A program made the position numbers and the translations under genes. This document shows, one piece after another, positions 52,125 to 61,883 of a DNA stretch of 64,000 nt. The DNA comes from JBBDMC01 sp963775235 (GTDB lineage Bacteria; Pseudomonadota; Alphaproteobacteria; Rhizobiales; Kaistiaceae), in contig CAVZHY010000001.1 of NCBI GenBank assembly GCA_963775235.1, positions 62,001 through 126,000 of the forward strand, written 5' to 3'. A model generated the notes under the pieces. That model was given only the letters and a program-made list of their open reading frames with translations, made no database searches and had not been told where the DNA came from. The stretch's first letter is position 1. Each line of letters begins with the position of its first letter.

Positions 52125-52676
52125 CTAAAGCGACGCCGAGCAATCCGCGCCGGTTAGCGCCTGGGTGGCCGCCGGCATCAGGGAACTGTCCGGCACGAAC
52201 ACGCGCAGAAGGCCGAAGCCGTCGTCGATCGGCAATTCGACAACAACGGCCGTGTCGAACGAGGCGGGTGGGTCCTGGCGGAGCTGCGCCATCTGCACGG
52301 GCGTCAGAATCGCCAGGTCAAGCCGCGGTCCATCGCTCGAGCGATCGTTGAGGCTGTAAACATTTCGGCCGCGCCGATCGAAGATCGCCACTGACCAGAA
52401 CTCGTTCGGCAAGGTCGCGAGCACTCTCACCGGGCCGTCCGCAAGGCTGAAGCGGCACACGGCCTGAAGCATGTGGGGGTCGAGCGAGGCCAGCGGCTCG
52501 GCGCCGGGTTCGGGTAACGGCAGGACGTGGAACTGACCGTCGGGACCAAACTGCTTCATCTGCGCCCACGCATCCCTGGTTGCGTAATAGGGCACCATGA
52601 ACACGACGGCGATGTGGATGATGCCGCCAAGGAGGAGCCCGGCGACGGCAAAGAGCAGCGTACGTCTCATGAGCAC
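52125..52676 (-). CDS. DUF1254 domain membrane protein
   Basis: 183 residues with an N-terminal TM helix (LLFAVAGLLLGGIIHIAVVF), then YYATRDAWAQMKQFGPDGQF and WSVAIFDRRGRNVYSLNDRS, the single-domain DUF1254 form. It overlaps by 10 bases with the upstream DUF1214 gene; the two are normally adjacent or fused. Unknown periplasmic role. Confidence 0.82.
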   Translation of the reverse strand: MLMRRTLLFAVAGLLLGGIIHIAVVFMVPYYATRDAWAQMKQFGPDGQFHVLPLPEPGAEPLASLDPHMLQAVCRFSLADGPVRVLATLPNEFWSVAIFDRRGRNVYSLNDRSSDGPRLDLAILTPVQMAQLRQDPPASFDTAVVVELPIDDGFGLLRVFVPDSSLMPAATQALTGADCSASL

Positions 52677-53243
52677 GACACCTTGCGGATATGCGGCATG
52701 GTGAGGTCGGCGAAGTGACCCCCACTCGTCACCGGCGTGTCGTAGAGGCGCAAGACGAGCTTAAGGCGGTCCACCGGCGCCACCGGCAGCCAGTTTCCGG
52801 GCGCCACTTTCGGCGAGACTGTGATGAGGAAGCTCCCGTCCTCGCGGCGGACGATCTCGCGCGAATGGAATCCCGTGCGATACGCGGCGTTGACCATCAG
52901 CCGCCCGCTCGAATCGTACGCGGTCAGTGTCCACAGTCGAGCCGACGGTGTCTGGCCGACAACCTCGTAAGTGCAGCGCCCGTCGAGCGCTTCGCCGTCC
53001 GAAGTCATGCTCGGCCGTGAACGACAGGCCCTCTCCGGCGCCAAGAGGAACCTCGCCGGTTCTGGCCAGCACGGCGAGCGAATACGGATCGGCGTCGACG
53101 CTGCCGGCGTGCGGCCAAGCAGTCCATTCCCCAACCGTCACTGCGCCGAATAGCGGTCCGTGCTCCACCGCCAGCCACGCGGTGGACACTCCCACCACCG
53201 CGGCGACGACGATGGCGACCATGACGTCGATTAACAATCGCAA
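52667..53243 (-). pseudogene. DUF1214 domain membrane protein, one frameshift
   Basis: Starts around TTG 53243 (or ATG 53222) with LLIDVMVAIVVAAVVGVSTA, GEWTAWPHAGSVDADPYSLA and GLSFTAEHD. One extra T near 53010 shifts the frame; it resumes SDGEALDGRCTYEVVGQTPS and ARLWTLTAYDSSGRLMVNAA, GNWLPVAPVDRLKLVLRLYD, stopping at 52667. Removing the base gives one standard DUF1214 protein of about 190 residues. Confidence 0.8.
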
Positions 53244-53319
53244 GCGAATGATCCAGGCTGAATGTGCCGCGCAAGATACAGGCCCCAGCGCGGTGCGGCC
53301 ACCGCCGCTGCACTTTGCC

Positions 53320-55554
53320 TCAGTTGGCCGGTCCGGCGGCTTTCGCCGCCGTCTTGTCGCCGGCGACTTCGCTCTGGGGCGCCGCACTCTCGATGGCGAT
53401 GGTGCTGTCCGATCGGGTCAAGCAGCATCGCGCCACCGCCCGGTGCGGACGGGGTTTCCGCCCGCATCATGCCGGCAATGGTGGCCAGCCGCTGAGTAGT
53501 GGCGACCGACAGGCTCGCCGGCCTCCCGCCTTGATCGCCGCCCCCGCCGCCGGCGTCGCCAGCCGTGGCAACCGCCTGGCCCTTCGGTGGCTTCTCGAAC
53601 GGGTCATCGATGAATGGAATCGGCTTGAGCTGTACGCCGCGGTGGGCGTAGGTCATGAAGTCGTGCCACGTCTGCGCCGGCAAGATGCCACCGGTGAGCC
53701 GCCGTGTCGGCTGATAGTCGTCGTTGCCGAACCATACGGCCGCGACCATGTTGCCCGTGAAGCCGACGAACCACGCGTCGCGATAGTCCGACGTGGTTCC
53801 CGTCTTGCCAGCCGTGCGAATGCCGTCGAGTTTGGCGCGCTGGCCGGTGCCCCACTCGGGAACCTGGACGAGCATGCTGTTCATATCGGCGACCGTCGCC
53901 TCTTCGAGCACGCGCTCCGGCGGCTTCACGTCGCGTGCGCGATCGAACACGACCTGTCCCTGGCTGTTGACGATTTTGGTGAAGGCGTAGGGCGTCGCCT
54001 TGTAGCCACCGTTGGCAAACACCGCGTAGGCGCCAGCCATATCCAGAACCTTGACCTCCGATGCGCCCAGCGGCAGCGAACGGGTGATCCTGAGCTCTGA
54101 GGTGATCCCCATGCGATGCGCCGTATCGGCGATCTTGTCGCGGCCGATCGCTTGGGCCAGACGCACAGGAATGACGTTGATCGATTTGACCAGACCCGTG
54201 GTCAACGTCACCGGGCCGGAGTAACCGCCGCCGTAGTTGTGCGGGCACCAGTTACCGATGCAAATCGGCGCGTCCTGAACGATGCTCTTCGGCGTGAAGC
54301 CGTTCATCATCGCGGTGGCGTAGACGAAGGGCTTGAAAGAGGAGCCCGGCTGACGCAACGCATCGGTCGCCCGGTTGAACTGGCTTTCGCCGTAGTCGCG
54401 TCCGCCGACCATCGCGCGCACCGCTCCGTCCGGGTCGGCTGCCACCAGCGCCGCCTGTTTGACGCGATAGGCGGCGCCCGACTGACGCAGTGTCGCTTCG
54501 ACGGCGTCGTGAGCTGCGGTCTGCATGCCCATGTCGACTGTGGTGTAAACGGTCAGGACGCGGTCCCCGCCAGGATCGAGTTCCTTCACCTGATCAAAGG
54601 CCCAGTCGAGGAAATAGTCCGGCGAGCCTGCGTTCTCCGGATGCTCGATGACGTCGGCCGGGTGGCGACGGGCGCCGATGACCTGGCCCTCGGTCATGAA
54701 GCCGGCCTGGACCATGTTGGTCAGCACCTCGTTGGCGCGGGCGCGGGCCGCTGGCAGGTTGACGTGCGGGGCGAAACGTGTCGGAGCCTTGAACAATCCG
54801 GCAAGCAATGCCAACTCGGCCAGATTGAGATCCCTGACCGATTTGCCGAAATAGAACTTGGAGGCAGCCTCTACGCCGAAAGTGCCACCGCCCATGTAGG
54901 CGCGGTCGAGGTAGAGCTTGAGGATCTCATCCTTGCTGAGGTGCGCCTCCAGCCACACCGCGAGGAACGCTTCCTTGATCTTGCGGTCGATGGTGCGCTC
55001 GTTGGAGAGAAACAGGTTCTTGGCAAGCTGCTGGCTGATCGACGATCCGCCCTCGACCACGGCATTGGCACGCAAATCCTCGACCAGGGCGCGCGAGGTG
55101 CCCAGACAGGTCAATGCCATGGTGCTCGTAGAAGCGACGATCTTCGGTGGCGAGCGCTGCCTTGATCAACGTATCCGGCATTTGGTCGAGCGGCACCGAA
55201 TCGGACTGGTTGATGCCGCGCTTGCCGATCTCGTTGCCGTAGCGATCGAGGAAGGTGACGGCGAGGTCGCCTCTGGCGCGCCAGTCGCCGCGCGTATCGT
55301 CGAACGCCGGCAGCGCCAGCGTCAGAGCCAGCACGGCACCGGCGACACCGAGCGTCAGCGCCTCTCCGGCGACCTCGACGATGACACGGCTGAACCCGGT
55401 CACCCGGAAGCGGCGCATGAACAGCGTCACCGCTTCCAGGCCGGCACCGATCGCGCGGCCGACCTGGAACAGTGTCGAAATCGACCCACGCGTCGACCTC
55501 GATGAAGCGAATGCCGCGACGGCGCTTGCGGTTGCTCTGGAAGGGATCGCGCAA
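53320..55554 (-). pseudogene. Penicillin-binding protein 1A family transglycosylase/transpeptidase, three frameshifts
   Basis: N-terminus MRDPFQSNRKRRRGIRFIEV, EVDAWVD; one extra base near 55481, then TLFQVGRAIGAGLEAVTLFM and the glycosyltransferase motif LATEDRRFYEHHGIDL; an extra G near 55102, then EGGSSISQQLAKNLFLSNER. The transpeptidase has RQPGSSFKPFVY (Ser nucleophile) and AGKTGTTSDYRDAWFVG. A third extra base near 53420 hides the true C-terminus STIAIESAAPQSEVAGDKTA, stop 53320. Corrected, a normal class A PBP of about 744 residues. Confidence 0.88.
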
Positions 55555-55694
55555 CGATCGGCTCGCTGGATTTCGACCGCGCCGATCTTGTCCGTCAGCG
55601 CGGCGATAAGCAAGCGCTACCGCTGCGGCAAACGCCCGCCGGCCGGCTGGGCATACCAGCGGAGCGAGAACGCTTGTTGAATCGCGGGGTTAGG

Positions 55695-55850
55695 CTAGGA
55701 GCGGGCGGGGCGGCGCCGGGCGCGGGCGCGGCGGTGGCGCTCCTCATTGACGGTCGCGACGATGGCGGCCGACAGATCGCCGTTGAAGAGAAAACGGTCG
55801 GCGGCCCAGGCGGCCAGCGGCGTTGCGATGATTACAAGAAGGATTTGCAT
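55695..55850 (-). CDS. Possible small membrane protein
   Basis: 51 residues: MQILLVIIATPLAAWAADRF, LFNGDLSAAIVATVNEERHR and a basic tail. One hydrophobic N-terminal helix. No strong ribosome-binding site is visible. It sits in the gap between the PBP gene and the divergent YcgN-like gene. Not recognised. Confidence 0.35.
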   Translation of the reverse strand: MQILLVIIATPLAAWAADRFLFNGDLSAAIVATVNEERHRRARARRRPARS

Positions 55851-55978
55851 GACCGGTTCGGGAAGTGCTTCTAAGAAGCGACAATATCGGAGGTTTCCGT
55901 TCAGCGGCGATCAACCTGAACGTAACCTTAACCGCGGCCGCTGAAGGCCCGGCCAGCCAAGGAAACGTGAGGCAAATC

Positions 55979-56503
55979 ATGGTCGTAAGGCGAACACTGC
56001 CGCCGGGCGGCGGCGCGGCCGACGAGGTTCCGTTCTGGCGCCGGCTGACGCTTGAGGAGATGTCCGACGCCCAGTGGGAATCGCTTTGCGATGGCTGCGC
56101 GCGCTGTTGCCTCAACAAACTGGAGTATGAGGACACCGGCGAGATCGTCTGGACCGAGGTCGCCTGCCGTCTGCTCGATTCCGACACCTGCCGGTGCGGC
56201 GATTATGCCCACCGGCAGAAGCGCGTCTCCGACTGCCTGAGGCTGACGCCCGAGAACGTGCCGAAGCTCACGTGGCTGCCGCCGACGTGTGCCTACCGGC
56301 TGGTGGACGAGGGGCGCGACCTCTACTGGTGGCACCCGCTGGTCTCCGGCGACGCCGAGACGGTCCACACCGCCGGCGTCTCGGTGAGGGGCCGCACGAT
56401 CAGCGAAGCCGACATTCCGGCCGACGAACTGGAGCACTATCTGGTGGCGTGGCCGGGCGAGGTGCCGCGGACGCGGCGGCGAGGGAAGGGGAGTGCGCGA
56501 TGA
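55979..56503 (+). CDS. YcgN/UPF0260 family cysteine-cluster protein
   Basis: 174 residues from ATG 55979: FWRRLTLEEMSDAQWESLCD then the cysteine cluster CDGCARCCLNKLEY, ACRLLDSDTCRCGDYAHRQK and CLRLTPENV. The pattern fits YkgJ/YcgN-type proteins that probably bind a metal or Fe-S cluster. Stop overlaps the start of the next gene. Confidence 0.88.
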   Translation: MVVRRTLPPGGGAADEVPFWRRLTLEEMSDAQWESLCDGCARCCLNKLEYEDTGEIVWTEVACRLLDSDTCRCGDYAHRQKRVSDCLRLTPENVPKLTWLPPTCAYRLVDEGRDLYWWHPLVSGDAETVHTAGVSVRGRTISEADIPADELEHYLVAWPGEVPRTRRRGKGSAR

Positions 56504-57692
56504 CGACAGACAGCACGACCATGACACGGCCAGACCCGGTTTGGCTCGACCCGAAGGATTGCGACATCAACGCATTCGCCGCGCTGGTCGGGCGCACGAC
56601 GGAACGAGCCGACTATCCGCTGGCGGCCGCCATCATCCAGAACGTTCCCGTCTACGACGGGGACACCGTGCGCGCCGCGGCCGGCAAGGCCGATAGCGGC
56701 AGGGCGCTCGCCGCCGAATGGGTGCGCGCGATGAGCGACGGCCCCGGCGTGATCGCCATCCGCGCCGCTGTCGAAGACTCGGCCGTGATCGACGCGGCGG
56801 GCGCGCACTTCACCGCCATCATCGCCGAGGAGAAGGCGGCCGGTGCCGGCGGCGGCGACCACTTCGCCAAGCCCGGCGCCAACGACCGGGTGTGGAACGC
56901 GCTGCAGAAGCTCTGCGTCCGCGACCCGGAGGTCTTCGCCGCCTACTACGGCAACGCCGCGATCGCGCTGGCGAGCCGGGCGTGGCTCGGCCCCGGCTAT
57001 CAGGTGACCTCGCAGGTGAACGTTGTGAACCCAGGCGGGGCGGCGCAATCCGCCCATCGCGACTATCATCTCGGCTTCCAGGCGGGCGAGGCGATCCTGG
57101 CCTATCCCGCCCACGTCCACCGCCTGTCGCCGGCGCTGACGCTGCAGGGCGCGGTCGCGCACTGCGACATGCCGCTGGAAACCGGTCCGACGCTCTATCT
57201 GCCCTACAGCCAGCTCTACCTCGCCGGCTACATCGCGACCGCGCTGCCGGAGTTCAAACGGTACTTCGCCGAGCATCGCGTGCAGCTGCCGCTCGAGAAA
57301 GGCGACGCGGTGTTCTTCAACCCGGCGCTTTTTCACGGCGCCGGCGACAACCGCTCGCGCGACGTCCGCCGCATGGCGAACCTGCTGCAGGTGTCCTCGC
57401 CGTTCGGCCGCGCCATGGAGAGCGTCGACCGCGTGCTGATGAGCCGCACGCTCTATCCGGCGGTGCGGCGGATGCTGAACGACGGCGCCTCGGCCGGGCG
57501 GCGGCCGCCAACGCCATCGCCGCCGCGGCGGAGGGCTATTCGTTTCCGACCAACCTCGACCTCGATCCGCCGCTCCATGGACTGGCGCCGCAGACGCAGG
57601 CCGCGCTCTTCCACCACGCGCTGGACGAGGACTGGGAGCCCTCAGCCTTCAACGCCGCGCTTGAGGCGCAGGCGGAGAGACGCGGGGCTTAG
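56500..57692 (+). pseudogene. Phytanoyl-CoA dioxygenase-like protein, one frameshift
   Basis: ATG 56500. The Fe(II)/2-oxoglutarate facial triad candidates are in QSAHRDYHLGFQAG (His, Asp) and FFNPALFHGAGDNRSRD (His, Arg), with ETGPTLYLPYSQLYLAGYIA between. One base is missing near 57495 (GGGCGGCGG run); the next frame continues NAIAAAAEGYSFPTNLDLDP and ends EAQAERRGA at 57692. About 397 residues when corrected. Substrate unknown. Confidence 0.78.
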
Positions 57693-57703
57693 GGGCTCAA
57701 CGC

Positions 57704-58603
57704 ATGAAAGCGATATTCACGACAAAATCCGAATCTGAATATGACGATGTTGTCGAGGAGCGTTACCACTTTCCGGTCACCTACCTGAATCAGGTTCGGA
57801 ATTCCGTTGGTGACTCGATCATCTACTACGAGCCAAGAAGAAAAATTGGTGACACGTCGGGCGGACGTCAGGCGTATTTTGCCGTCGCTCGCGTATCGGA
57901 AATCGTGCCTAACTCACGGAGAACCGATCACTACTACGCAAGGATAAGCGATTACCTGGACTTCGACGACGCGGTGCCTTTCAGGAGCGGCGAAGGGACC
58001 TATTTCGAGTCTCGGTTGCAGCGAGCCGACGGAGAGACCAACAAGGGGGCGTTCGGCCGAGCTGTGAGAAACCTTCCAGACCAAGAGTTCGATGTCATTC
58101 TCGCGGCCGGTTTCTCACGCGCCGTCACGGAACCACCCCCGGAAAGGGACCGGGCAAGCGCCTACGGCGGATTCGAAGAGACAGGCTCGGAGTTCATTCG
58201 GCCTCTTCTTGAGATCGCTGGGACGCGAAAATTTAGGGACCGAGCCTTTGTTCAGCATATCCGAAACGCGTACGACGGAACCTGCGCGATGACAGGATTG
58301 CGAATTTTGAATGGAGGCGGCAGGCCGGAAGTGCAAGCCGCACATATCCGGCCTGTGGAGTCGAACGGCCCCGATTCGGTGAGAAACGGCCTTGCACTGT
58401 CGGGTACGTTCCACTGGATGTTCGATCGGGGTTTGATCTCGGTCGGTGACGACTACCAACTCCTTGCGACTTCAACGGGCATACCTGAGCAGATCCGCCA
58501 ATTGATGAATTTGAGCGGCCGTCTTCGGCTTCCTGCCGACAGGTCCGCGTGGCCACATCCCCATTATCTGCGCTATCATCGCGAGAACGTCTTCAAAGGG
58601 TAG
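57704..58603 (+). CDS. HNH endonuclease
   Basis: 299 residues. The N-terminal half (YDDVVEERYHFPVTYLNQVR, VGDSIIYYEPRRKI, RQAYFAVARVSEIVPNSRRT) looks like a small beta-rich PUA/EVE-like DNA- or modified-base-recognition fold. The C-terminal HNH_2 nuclease has CAMTGLRILNGGGRPEVQAA, HIRPVESNGPDSVRNGLALS and GTFHWMFDRGLISVG. Lower G+C and codon use unlike the preceding genes suggest acquisition. It may be a modification-dependent restriction nuclease; the N-terminal fold is inferred only from pattern. Confidence 0.8.
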   Translation: MKAIFTTKSESEYDDVVEERYHFPVTYLNQVRNSVGDSIIYYEPRRKIGDTSGGRQAYFAVARVSEIVPNSRRTDHYYARISDYLDFDDAVPFRSGEGTYFESRLQRADGETNKGAFGRAVRNLPDQEFDVILAAGFSRAVTEPPPERDRASAYGGFEETGSEFIRPLLEIAGTRKFRDRAFVQHIRNAYDGTCAMTGLRILNGGGRPEVQAAHIRPVESNGPDSVRNGLALSGTFHWMFDRGLISVGDDYQLLATSTGIPEQIRQLMNLSGRLRLPADRSAWPHPHYLRYHRENVFKG

Positions 58604-58609
58604 GCGCAG

Positions 58610-58831
58610 ATGAATTTCGGCCAATGGATTCGGCGCGTCGACGCGCTGATGTTGCGACGGTACCTGATCACAATGGCGGACGCCGGTTGGTCTGCACCGG
58701 ATTTACGCAGACATTTTGACGACGGTGTCGATCCAGTAACGTTCGTGAATTGGGTCGGAATGAAATATGCGCTCACGGACGCCTTGGAAGTCGGACTCCG
58801 CTACGGCTCGATCCGAGAGTTGACGACATAG
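58610..58831 (+). CDS. Small protein downstream of the HNH nuclease
   Basis: 73 residues, 6 bases after the nuclease stop: MNFGQWIRRVDALMLRRYLI, TMADAGWSAPDLRRHFDDGV, DPVTFVNWVGMKYALTDALE. Acidic-amphipathic with conserved-looking Trp residues. Likely co-transcribed with the nuclease; could be a partner or a stand-alone hypothetical. Not recognised. Confidence 0.55.
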   Translation: MNFGQWIRRVDALMLRRYLITMADAGWSAPDLRRHFDDGVDPVTFVNWVGMKYALTDALEVGLRYGSIRELTT

Positions 58832-58837
58832 CCCGAG

Positions 58838-58918
58838 GGCGCCGCCCCCTCACCCTTCGCGCCTAACCTCGCTGCGCTCGGGTAAGGCGCGAAGCCCTCT
58901 CCCACGAGGGGAGAGGGT
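58838..58918. repeat. Dispersed palindromic repeat
   Basis: A G+C-rich element with inverted arms: GCGCCTAACC..GGTAAGGCGC in the centre and CCCCTCACCC opposed to GGGGAGAGGGTG. Such imperfect hairpins are common intergenic repeats in alphaproteobacteria. No copy elsewhere in the window was noticed. Confidence 0.5.
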
Positions 58919-58954
58919 GTGCCACTTTGGCGTGATCGCGGCTTCGCCGGCGCG

Positions 58955-59180
58955 AGCACGTGCGCTACGAGGATCGAATTCGCCATCCACAGCACACCGT
59001 GGAAAATGTGTCTCGGTTCTCGATCGCGGCATGACCGGCGTCCATCAGCACTGCGCCGAGAAGCACCTGCATCGCTACCTTGCCGAACTCGATTTCCCCA
59101 CAATTTCCGTGCAGCGCTTGGCGTGTTCCACCTTTAGCGGACGGCCGCTGATATCAAGGCCGCAGAAGGCAAGCGCCTCA
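58955..59180 (+). pseudogene. IS1595-family transposase remnant
   Basis: Readable pieces in different frames correspond to the last quarter of an IS1595 transposase: an NTVEN-like HTVENVS, then GVHQHCAEKHLHRYLAELDF and a short GKRL-like GKRLR end. The N-terminal zinc ribbon and first catalytic Asp are absent. It is a scar of an older insertion about 650 bp upstream of E4. Confidence 0.65.
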
Positions 59181-59207
59181 GGGCGCTTACCCGTTGCGAC
59201 CACTTTC

Positions 59208-59298
59208 GGTTCGTTCCCGCGAAAGCCGGAATCGAGGAATGCTCCCGGATCAAAAGCGTGGGAGAACTGGGTCCCCGCTTTCGCGGGGATCAGCGGTG
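59208..59298. repeat. Dispersed repeat with inverted arms
   Basis: TTCCCGCGAAAGCCGGAATC on one side and CCCCGCTTTCGCGGGGATC on the other, separated by GGGAGAACTGGGT. This form of element is a common intergenic repeat in alphaproteobacterial genomes. Confidence 0.55.
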
Positions 59299-59822
59299 GT
59301 GGATGGGCATATGCCTCCAAGGGCGGAGGGCTTGTGCGTTTTCGCGTCCGTGCAAAAAAGGAAAGGCGTCGGCTGGCTTAGCCTCGCCGACGCCTCCCTT
59401 GTCCGCCGGCCGCCGCCCCGCCAAAGAGGCGGGCGGACGGGCCGGGGGCATCGCCGGGTGGGGCGGGCTTCTGGACGTTGACGCCTTCGGCCCCCCGACC
59501 CCGCACGGACAGGCGCGAGCCTGCCGCCCCGTCGAACGGTAAATTGCCGCCGTTCACGGGTACCATCGGCCGCCGGTTCACGCGCTCCGGATCGCGCCCG
59601 GCGCGACCTTCGACCCCGCACCGCCAGGCCGCATCGCGACTGCAGCCGGCGGGCAAACGCCAAAGGTGCGACCACCTGCTGCGGGTTCACCCGAGGTGCC
59701 GTTTCGGACCCCCACGCCCTCCGAGGTCACGGGCTGAACGTTTCTGATTCGACAGCGGGTGTCGAGCGGGGCCGCGTGAGAGGTGCAAGGCGATGCAAAA
59801 AGGTCGCAAGAAAAATCGAAGG
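59299..59822. other. Region without a supported gene
   Basis: About 520 G+C-rich bases. Several long open frames exist on both strands (e.g. minus 59250-59690), but they are Arg/Gly/Pro/Ala-rich, overlap one another and show no domain, start signal or codon bias. The last 60 bases before E4 are A+T-rich. Confidence 0.45.
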
Positions 59823-59830
59823 AATAAATT
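59823..59830 (+). repeat. 8-bp target-site duplication, left of E4
   Basis: AATAAATT, repeated perfectly at 63916-63923. Confidence 0.92.
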
Positions 59831-59895
59831 CCTAATTATGCACTTGACGAAAGTGTATGATTCGCCCATATTGCAAGGACGAAAGGGACGTAGCC

Positions 59896-60891
59896 ATGAC
59901 CGCCAATCTCCAAAGCCCGATCTTCAATGACGAAACCGCAGCCCGCGAAGCCCTTGAGGCCGTGCGCTGGCCGCATGGTCCCGTTTGTCCCCATTGCGGC
60001 AATGTCGAACCCGACACCATGCCGCTGGTCGAGGGCAAGAAGCGCTCCCACCGTCCGGGCCTGCGCTATTGCAACGCGTGCAAGAGCACGTTCACCGTTA
60101 CAGTCGGGACCGTGTTCGAGCGCTCCAAAATCCCGCTCAGCAAATGGTGGCTGGCGATGCACCTCATGGGCGCGTCGAAGAAGGGCATTAGCGCCCACCA
60201 GCTTTACCGCATGCTTGGCTTCGGTTCCTACCGCACCGCTTGGTTCATGGCCCATCGCATCCGCGAAGCCATGAAGGATTTGACGCCAAGCCCGATTGGC
60301 GGCTCTGGTAAAATCGTGGAAGCCGATGAGACGTACCACGGTCGCCGCGAGAACCCGAAGCCCTCCAAGTCGCGCAAAGGCCAGCCGCCGTTGAAGCGTA
60401 AACGCGATTGGGACAAGCGCGCCATCGTTGCCCTTGTCGAGCGCGGCGGCGAATTCCGCATGTTCCATGTTCAAGAGGCCACGAAGGCCGAGGTCCGCGA
60501 GGTTCTGGTTCGCAACGTCAGCCGCGAAAGCGCCCTACACACTGACGAAAGCCGCCTCTACACCGAGACTGGCGAGGAATTTGCCGACCATCGCACCGTC
60601 AAGCACTCAGCCGGCGAATATGTCCGCTACGAGGATGACGCTATCGTTCACAGCAACACGGTCGAGAATGTCTTTTCCGTGTTCAAGCGCGGCATGCATG
60701 GCGTTTATCAGCACTGTGGCGAGGCACACTTGCACCGCTACCTCGCCGAATTTGACTTCCGCTACAACCGCCGCACAGCCCTTGGGTGGACCGATGCTGA
60801 GCGCGTTACCGACCTCGCACGCGGCATCGAAGGCAAGCGCCTCACCTATCGGCGGATTGGTGAAACCCAAGACGCTACGCCAGAAGGCTAG
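59896..60891 (+). CDS. IS1595-family transposase, intact
   Basis: 331 residues from ATG 59896 (AAAGGGACGTAGCC upstream). Zinc ribbon WPHGPVCPHCGNVEPDTMPL with YCNACKSTFTVTVGTVFERS, helical SKKGISAHQLYRMLGFGSYR, then the ISXO2-like DDE domain: VEADETYHGRRENPKPSKSR, HTDESRLYTETGEEFADHRT, AGEYVRYEDDAIVHSNTVEN with the NTVENVFS catalytic Glu, and GEAHLHRYLAEFDFRYNRRT. All catalytic blocks are in one frame. The terminal-repeat TTGACG with CATATT 17 bases on is its probable promoter. Confidence 0.95.
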   Translation: MTANLQSPIFNDETAAREALEAVRWPHGPVCPHCGNVEPDTMPLVEGKKRSHRPGLRYCNACKSTFTVTVGTVFERSKIPLSKWWLAMHLMGASKKGISAHQLYRMLGFGSYRTAWFMAHRIREAMKDLTPSPIGGSGKIVEADETYHGRRENPKPSKSRKGQPPLKRKRDWDKRAIVALVERGGEFRMFHVQEATKAEVREVLVRNVSRESALHTDESRLYTETGEEFADHRTVKHSAGEYVRYEDDAIVHSNTVENVFSVFKRGMHGVYQHCGEAHLHRYLAEFDFRYNRRTALGWTDAERVTDLARGIEGKRLTYRRIGETQDATPEG

Positions 60892-60957
60892 GCATTTCAT
60901 GCGTTGGCGCCGTCTTCATTTGCCAAAATAGGATGTCACTCGATATAAGTTGTTGCG

Positions 60958-61758
60958 ATGGCGCGCTATCCTGCGGCTCCGCGAACGCCGTGGAAAGACA
61001 ATTTCCCATACGTCGTTGGGCACGCGGAATACCGCGTGATGCGCGAGCATCCCGCCTATCGCCCTGCAAAAGACGGAGATAGCAGCGAAGCGGCCATGAC
61101 ACTCGTGTACGATCTTCTGAACGATGAAGCAGTCGCCGCGATCACGGCGCAGATTGCCGCGCAACCGGTGCGAATCGTTGCGGTCCACGCAGAAGAGTCC
61201 GTCGGCAGAAATCGCATACCGATGGCCTATGCCGAGGTTTTAGCATATGTGCTTGACGCATCCAGCGATCCGGGCATAGTGCAATCCTCGGTGGCAAACC
61301 ACGGCGGGGCACCTTCCATTTACCATAGGATGGTCAGCCAGCCGACTTTCGACGGCTATGTCGAAAGTGAAGCGACTTACGTGATTGTCGACGATACCTG
61401 CACAGCTGGCGGAACATTAGCAAATCTTAAGGGTTACATTGAGACAAATGGGGGAATTGTCGCATGTGCAACCGTGCTCGCGCGACCTCGTGTCACGGCG
61501 GCGTATTACATTTCACTTGATCCCACCACCCTTCGTCGCCTTAGATACAAGCACGGAAGGCTAGATGCGTTCTGGATCGAGGAATTTGGAAATGGACTCG
61601 ACACGCTCACAGAGGGCGAAGCAGGACATCTACTCGCGGCCCCGACCGTTGAAACAATCAGAAATCGCCTCGCTGAGGCAAGACGCGATCTCGGTCTCGA
61701 CGGAGATGAAGACCCTGATAGTGGCCCGACGCCGTCGTCAGACGAAGACGATAACTAA
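60958..61758 (+). CDS. Phosphoribosyltransferase-like passenger protein
   Basis: 266 residues. The PRPP-binding loop is YVIVDDTCTAGGTLANLKGY (D-D-x4-GGT), preceded by VRIVAVHAEESVGRNRIPMA. N-terminus FPYVVGHAEYRVMREHPAYR; C-terminus acidic (GDEDPDSGPTPSSDEDDN). It is not a recognisable purine, pyrimidine or pyr-operon enzyme. Being cargo of a transposon beside the A/B/C module, a role in conflict or nucleotide signalling is possible but unproven. ATG 60958 has no clear ribosome-binding site. Confidence 0.75.
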   Translation: MARYPAAPRTPWKDNFPYVVGHAEYRVMREHPAYRPAKDGDSSEAAMTLVYDLLNDEAVAAITAQIAAQPVRIVAVHAEESVGRNRIPMAYAEVLAYVLDASSDPGIVQSSVANHGGAPSIYHRMVSQPTFDGYVESEATYVIVDDTCTAGGTLANLKGYIETNGGIVACATVLARPRVTAAYYISLDPTTLRRLRYKHGRLDAFWIEEFGNGLDTLTEGEAGHLLAAPTVETIRNRLAEARRDLGLDGDEDPDSGPTPSSDEDDN

Positions 61759-61883
61759 GCTGATGACTGATGCCATTCCAGAAGCCGCGGAATAGCGTCT
61801 CAGGCCCCCAATAGGGAACTGAAAATTCCTGACTGCTGCTGCGCGTCGTCCTGAACCAATCAGGAAGGCCAAGGCAATTTTAG

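Noticed and set aside
59250..59690. Long minus-strand frame in the gap before E4
   Set aside because: Arg/Gly-rich, overlaps other equally long frames and a dispersed repeat; no start signal or family pattern.
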